Made by a program: the position numbers and the translations under genes. Source: Sediminicola sp963974715 (lineage in GTDB: Bacteria > Bacteroidota > Bacteroidia > Flavobacteriales > Flavobacteriaceae). Taken from it: 64,000 nt of DNA. This document shows, in pieces, positions 59,882 to 64,000 of this stretch (position 1 is the stretch's first letter; each line of letters opens with the position of its first letter). The stretch spans positions 186,001 to 250,000 of the forward strand of contig CAXBDK010000003.1 of the NCBI GenBank assembly GCA_963974715.1, given 5' to 3'. The notes beneath the pieces are model-generated. The model was not told the origin of the DNA. It did no database searches and worked only from the letters and a program-made list of their open reading frames with translations.

Positions 59882-60607
59882 TTAGTTCCTTCCGTCCTCT
59901 TTTGGGTAAAACATATGTACCGGGTCGCTCTGCCAAAACTCCTTGGTATCCACATCCATTACGCTTAGGGGACCACGGAATGCCGCACCCGTATCCACGT
60001 TCCAGACATTTGCCGCATTCACTGGAACGGTTCTTCCTATTCTGGTAACAGGGGTATGGCCAATAAAAATCTCTCGGTACTGCGATAATCTTTTGGGGTA
60101 AAGCACATCATCGGGACCTAGATTGGGATCTAAGGAAAGTGCCATTTCCCATAAGGTCCTGTCCCAATAAAAAGTTTTGGGAAAGTATTCAAAATCGACC
60201 CCTTTCAGATTGGTGAATCCCGCATGCAGAAACAATTGGTTGTTCCCGTTGATATAGTGGTTTTGAAGCCCTTCATAAAAGGAAATATGAAGTTGCTTTA
60301 CGGTTTCATCGATCTTGGCGTAGGAACGTGCCGTAGCCCTTCCCCCATGCTGGAACCAAAGGGGATTATCCTTCTTTTGGCAAAGCCACTCGCAACAGAG
60401 CTCATCGTGGTTCCCCCTCAGGAAGGTACAGTTGTGGCTATCGTTCAATCTGATAAGAAAATTGATGGTCTCCACCGCTTCGCTCCAGCCATCCACATAA
60501 TCGCCCAAAAAGATCAAATGGTCGGAAGTGGAAACATGGGCCCTGTCCAAAACCTGTTGCAATGCCCGTAGGCCCGAATGTATATCGCCTATAACAAGTG
60601 TCCTCAT
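59882..60607 (-). CDS. Metallophosphatase (ApaH/PP1-like calcineurin fold)
   Basis: A 241-residue calcineurin-like phosphoesterase. Metal-site motifs are GDIHS (7-11), GDYVDG (about 35-40), RGNHDE (about 64-69), LFLHAG and GHTPV. It is close to serine/threonine protein phosphatases and symmetrical Ap4A hydrolases (ApaH), so it acts in the cytoplasm on phosphoproteins or dinucleotides. Choice between the two is not possible from sequence alone. Confidence 0.9.
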   Translation of the reverse strand: MRTLVIGDIHSGLRALQQVLDRAHVSTSDHLIFLGDYVDGWSEAVETINFLIRLNDSHNCTFLRGNHDELCCEWLCQKKDNPLWFQHGGRATARSYAKIDETVKQLHISFYEGLQNHYINGNNQLFLHAGFTNLKGVDFEYFPKTFYWDRTLWEMALSLDPNLGPDDVLYPKRLSQYREIFIGHTPVTRIGRTVPVNAANVWNVDTGAAFRGPLSVMDVDTKEFWQSDPVHMFYPKEDGRN

Positions 60608-60964
60608 TTGGCAAAAATCGCAAATAAGGTCATGTAAATTACTATAAACCGTATTAAAAAAAAGTTTAATATACCTATTTACAGGTCCAGACCTCTATTT
60701 TTAGGCAATCTGTCCCTTACCAAATTTCGACAATATAGCTGCATAAAGTAAAAATTAAAAATATTTTTTTGTCAACTTTTTACACAGCTTAAAAATTAAA
60801 TAATTGATAAATAATATGTTATATAATATTTTGGGAAAGTTTCATGATATCCATCATTATTTTCTTATAATTTTTTTGATACTTTTGTAGAACGAGCTTA
60901 GTTATTAAGAAGGCATTTGAAGCAGCATCCCATATGCCGGGCCATCCACAAACAACGAACGATC
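60608..60964. other. AT-rich divergent region upstream of the class II RNR gene
   Basis: About 357 bases between the divergent phosphatase and RNR genes. The part from 60,740 to 60,890 is very AT-rich. It ends with TACTTTTG (60880-60887), a full -7 match, about 78 bases before the RNR start. No cobalamin riboswitch (no B12-box-like conserved core) was seen. Confidence 0.5.
60880..60887 (+). promoter_or_regulatory. -7 box of the class II RNR gene
   Basis: TACTTTTG fully matches TAnnTTTG. The predicted mRNA leader is about 70 bases. No matched -33 box. Confidence 0.5.
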
Positions 60965-63517
60965 ATGATAACCAAAACAACGGAAAAATCCCCCAGAACA
61001 TTCAGTCAGGAAGAAGCATTACGGGCAACTTTAAAGTATTTTAAGGGAGATGATCTTGCCGCAAGGGTCTGGATAAATAAATATGCCCTTAAGGACTCCG
61101 AAGGCAACCTTTATGAACGCACTCCGGACGATATGCACGAACGATTGGCAAATGAGTTGGCGAGAGTGGAGGAAAAATATCCCAACCCGCTGTCCAAAAA
61201 GGAGCTTTTTAACCTGTTAAAAGGTTTTAAGTACATAGTGCCACAGGGCAGTCCCATGGCAGGAATAGGAAACCCCTACCAGATAGGCTCCCTTTCCAAT
61301 TGTTTCGTCATAGGAAACGAGGGCCGGTCGGATTCCTATGGCGGCATAATGAAAATAGACCAAGAGCAGGTGCAGCTGATGAAAAGAAGGGGAGGCGTGG
61401 GACACGACCTTTCCCATATCCGTCCCAAGGGATCTCCGGTAAAAAATTCGGCCCTGACCTCCACGGGCCTTGTACCCTTTATGGAGCGGTACTCCAATTC
61501 CACTAGGGAAGTGGCGCAGGACGGTAGAAGGGGCGCCCTGATGCTCTCCGTTTCCATCAACCACCCCGATGCGGCCGATTTTATCGATGCCAAAATGGAG
61601 CAGGGAAAGGTAACAGGTGCCAATATCTCCATCCGAATGGACAATGATTTTATGGAGTCCGTAAAACAAAACCGCCCCTATACCCAAAAATTCCCGATAC
61701 ACGATGCCCATCCAAAAACGGTCAAGACCATTGAAGCAAAAGAACTTTGGGACAAAATTGTACACAATGCCTGGAAATCGGCCGAACCGGGAATATTGTT
61801 CTGGGACACCATTTTGAGGGAATCGGTGCCCGACTGTTATGCCGATCTGGGATATGCCACCGTTTCCACCAATCCCTGTGGGGAAATTCCGCTCTGCCCA
61901 TACGACTCCTGTCGTCTACTGGCCATTAACCTTTTCTCCTATGTGAACGATCCCTTTGGGGATAAGGCAGAGTTCGATTTTGTACTTTTTAAGCAACATA
62001 TAGCCGCCGCACAGCGCATCATGGACGATATTATTGACCTTGAGCTGGAAAAGGTGGACGCCATTTTGGAAAAAATAAAGGCAGATCCCGAAATGGAGGA
62101 GGTAAAGGCGGTGGAATATGCATTATGGACCAAAATAAAGGAAAAGGCGCGACAAGGCCGCCGAACCGGCATAGGGATTACGGCGGAAGGGGATATGCTG
62201 GCCGCCTTAGGACTGCGATATGGAAGCGATGAAGCCAATGCCTTTTCCGTAAACATCCATAAGACCTTATGTCTTGAAGCATACCGTGCCTCCGTTACCA
62301 CCGCCAAGGAACGTGGGCCTTTTGAACTGTACGATTCCGAAAGGGAGCAAAACAACCCTCTTATACTTAGGATCAAGGAGGCGGACGAGAAACTGTACTA
62401 TGAGATGCTGGAACACGGCCGTAGGAACATAGCCCTGCTTACCATAGCGCCAACCGGTACCACCAGCCTTATGACACAGACCACCTCTGGTATAGAGCCC
62501 GTTTTCCTTCCCGTTTACAAACGCCGAAGAAAGGTGAACCCCAACGATAAGGAAGTAAGGGTCGATTTCGTGGATGAAGTGGGCGATTCCTGGGAAGAAT
62601 ATGTGGTCTTTCACCATGGGTTCAAACATTGGATGGAAAAAAAGGGTTACGATCCGTCTAAAAACTATACCCCGGCGGAACTTGAAAACCTGGTACGGCT
62701 CTCACCTTACCACAAGGCCACTTCCAACGATGTGGATTGGCTAAGCAAAATAAGGCTGCAGGGAGCTGTGCAAAAATGGGTGGACCATTCCATCAGCGTC
62801 ACCATAAATTTGCCCAACGATGCGACCGAAGAATTGGTGGGACAACTCTATATGGAGGCATGGGAGACGGGATGTAAGGGCGTTACCGTATATAGGGACG
62901 GCTCCCGATCGGGAGTTTTGATATCCAATGAACCCAAAAGTGACAGTAGTCTGGCACAGCCTACAGCCTTTTCCACCAAAAGGCCCCAAGTCTTGGAAGC
63001 GGATATTGTCAGGCTACAGAACAACAAGGAAAAATGGATCGCCTTTATTGGCATTATGGATGGCAGGCCCTATGAAATATTCACGGGAATGGCGGATGAT
63101 GAAGATGGCATACTCATTCCGCGCTGGGTAAACAATGGCCTCATCATCAAAAATAGGGATGCCAACGGTTCTTCCCGATACGATTTCCAATACACCAACA
63201 AAAGGGGGTATAAGACCACTATCGAGGGACTATCGCACAAATTCAACCCAGAATACTGGAATTACGCCAAATTGATATCCAGTACCCTTCGTCATGGCAT
63301 GCCCATCCATAAGGTGGTGGACCTCATCAACAGTCTGCAATTGGACAGCGAATCGATCAACACCTGGAAAAATGGTGTGGCCCGGGCCCTTAAACGTTAT
63401 GTGGCCGATGGGACGGAGGCGAAGGGACAGTGCTGCGGCAATTGCGGTTCCGAGAACCTTATCTATCAAGAAGGCTGTTTGGCCTGTAAGGATTGTGGCA
63501 ATTCCAAATGTGGGTAA
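60965..63517 (+). CDS. nrdJ: Adenosylcobalamin-dependent ribonucleotide reductase (class II)
   Basis: An 850-residue enzyme reducing ribonucleotides to deoxyribonucleotides using B12 to make the thiyl radical. Conserved parts are SNCFVIGN (Cys of the reducing pair), GGVGHDLSHIRPKGSPV, the finger loop STNPCGEIPLCPYDSC with the radical Cys and Glu (about residue 305), and APTGTTSLMTQTTSGIEP (about 500). A C-terminal ribbon with CCGNCG and CLACKDCG ends the protein, a zinc or redox shuttle. I start at ATG 60965 (MITKTTEK); an upstream in-frame ATG is weaker. No cobalamin riboswitch found. It needs no oxygen and no NrdB. Confidence 0.95.
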   Translation: MITKTTEKSPRTFSQEEALRATLKYFKGDDLAARVWINKYALKDSEGNLYERTPDDMHERLANELARVEEKYPNPLSKKELFNLLKGFKYIVPQGSPMAGIGNPYQIGSLSNCFVIGNEGRSDSYGGIMKIDQEQVQLMKRRGGVGHDLSHIRPKGSPVKNSALTSTGLVPFMERYSNSTREVAQDGRRGALMLSVSINHPDAADFIDAKMEQGKVTGANISIRMDNDFMESVKQNRPYTQKFPIHDAHPKTVKTIEAKELWDKIVHNAWKSAEPGILFWDTILRESVPDCYADLGYATVSTNPCGEIPLCPYDSCRLLAINLFSYVNDPFGDKAEFDFVLFKQHIAAAQRIMDDIIDLELEKVDAILEKIKADPEMEEVKAVEYALWTKIKEKARQGRRTGIGITAEGDMLAALGLRYGSDEANAFSVNIHKTLCLEAYRASVTTAKERGPFELYDSEREQNNPLILRIKEADEKLYYEMLEHGRRNIALLTIAPTGTTSLMTQTTSGIEPVFLPVYKRRRKVNPNDKEVRVDFVDEVGDSWEEYVVFHHGFKHWMEKKGYDPSKNYTPAELENLVRLSPYHKATSNDVDWLSKIRLQGAVQKWVDHSISVTINLPNDATEELVGQLYMEAWETGCKGVTVYRDGSRSGVLISNEPKSDSSLAQPTAFSTKRPQVLEADIVRLQNNKEKWIAFIGIMDGRPYEIFTGMADDEDGILIPRWVNNGLIIKNRDANGSSRYDFQYTNKRGYKTTIEGLSHKFNPEYWNYAKLISSTLRHGMPIHKVVDLINSLQLDSESINTWKNGVARALKRYVADGTEAKGQCCGNCGSENLIYQEGCLACKDCGNSKCG

Positions 63518-63657
63518 GGATCGTGCACGGAAAGATTTTTTCTCGGATGGCGTATTTTGGCCATAACTGCCGTTTTCTTTCTATTTTAGCTTTATAACAA
63601 AAAAGCGTCCATGGCAGCTGAGCTGGGATGGAATGCACCGTAACAAATTTTTGAACC

Positions 63658-64000
63658 GTGAAAAAGGTATACTGTATTGGGGAATTGCTGATAGATTTTG
63701 TGGCCGAAAAACAGGGCAGCGATCTTTCCAAAGCGAACGTCTTCACCAAAAAAGCCGGGGGTGCCCCGGCCAATGTGGCCTGTGCCATTGCAAAACTGGG
63801 AGGCGAAAGCGCTTTTGTGGGCAGTGTCGGAAAGGACCCCTTTGGCACCTTCCTGTTGGACATTTTAGAAGAACACCAGGTAGACATTTCTTTTGTACAG
63901 CGGTCCAAGACCTTTACCACTTTGGCCTTTGTTTCCCTCGCCGGGGATGGGGAAAGGGATTTTGTGTTCAGCCGTGGTGCGGACAGGGAGCTTTCCTACG
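63658..64000 (+). CDS. PfkB family carbohydrate kinase, partial (N-terminal part)
   Basis: From GTG 63658 the frame reads KKVYCIGELLIDFVAEKQGS, then KAGGAPANVACAIAKLGGES and GSVGKDPFGTFLLDIL, which is the N-terminal signature of PfkB (ribokinase/fructokinase) sugar kinases: the GGxxxN sugar-binding motif and GxDxxG-like GKDPFG. About 114 residues are visible; the anion-hole DTxGAGD motif lies beyond the window, so the sugar (fructose likely by the GELLIDF start) is inference. It follows the RNR by 140 bases. Confidence 0.88.
   Translation, partial: MKKVYCIGELLIDFVAEKQGSDLSKANVFTKKAGGAPANVACAIAKLGGESAFVGSVGKDPFGTFLLDILEEHQVDISFVQRSKTFTTLAFVSLAGDGERDFVFSRGADRELSY

Overview
The window looks like a chromosome segment of a marine-type flavobacterium (Bacteroidota, Flavobacteriaceae). 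The signs are the TAnnTTTG -7 promoter boxes in front of many genes, a DUF1501 protein with a type IX secretion (T9SS) style C-terminal sorting domain next to a DUF1800 partner, the Bacteroidota YraN/ACT-like/GIY-YIG small-gene families, an exonuclease-fused DnaE, and the character of the Cas9. No species can be named from the sequence alone.

Bases 1-29,930 are core chromosome. They hold a cut flavin disulfide oxidoreductase, a short-chain dehydrogenase, Mfd, a TlpA-like thiol protein, an ACT-like protein and YraN. Next come the DUF1800/DUF1501 pair, MetRS, and an operon of Tex, a histone-deacetylase-family amidohydrolase and a PAP2 phosphatase. These are followed by a tiny Cys/Lys-rich protein, PEP carboxylase, an acyl-CoA dehydrogenase, an rpsP-rimM-trmN operon, DNA polymerase III alpha, thioredoxin and a DUF58 protein.

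Bases 29,950-43,530 are an accessory island that starts at a tRNA-Asp gene. The tRNA is preceded by a truncated copy of its own 5' half and a small GIY-YIG nuclease gene whose stop codon lies inside the tRNA. Then come a parDE toxin-antitoxin operon flanked by imperfect direct repeats of about 125 bp and a type II-C CRISPR-Cas locus. That locus has a divergent tracrRNA (not an ORF), cas9 (1438 aa, AT-rich), a 63-repeat array, and cas2 and cas1 on the opposite strand beyond the array. A Fic AMP-transferase gene with paired inverted-repeat operators closes the island. The anti-repeat and the tracrRNA terminator fix the crRNA strand as plus, so the array is read from cas9 towards cas2. The only decayed repeat is at the cas9 end, which suggests new spacers enter at the cas2/cas1 end.

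Bases 43,590-64,000 return to core genes. These are GpsA, penicillin-binding protein 1C, a monooxygenase-like ABM protein with a conserved hypothetical, a CvpA-like membrane protein, a lipocalin-like lipoprotein, an acetyltransferase and a very large alpha-2-macroglobulin lipoprotein that pairs functionally with PBP1C. They continue with a CAP-domain lipoprotein, 3-hydroxyanthranilate dioxygenase, an ALDH7-type dehydrogenase, an acyl-ACP desaturase, a metallophosphatase, a B12-dependent class II ribonucleotide reductase, and the start of a PfkB sugar kinase cut by the window end.
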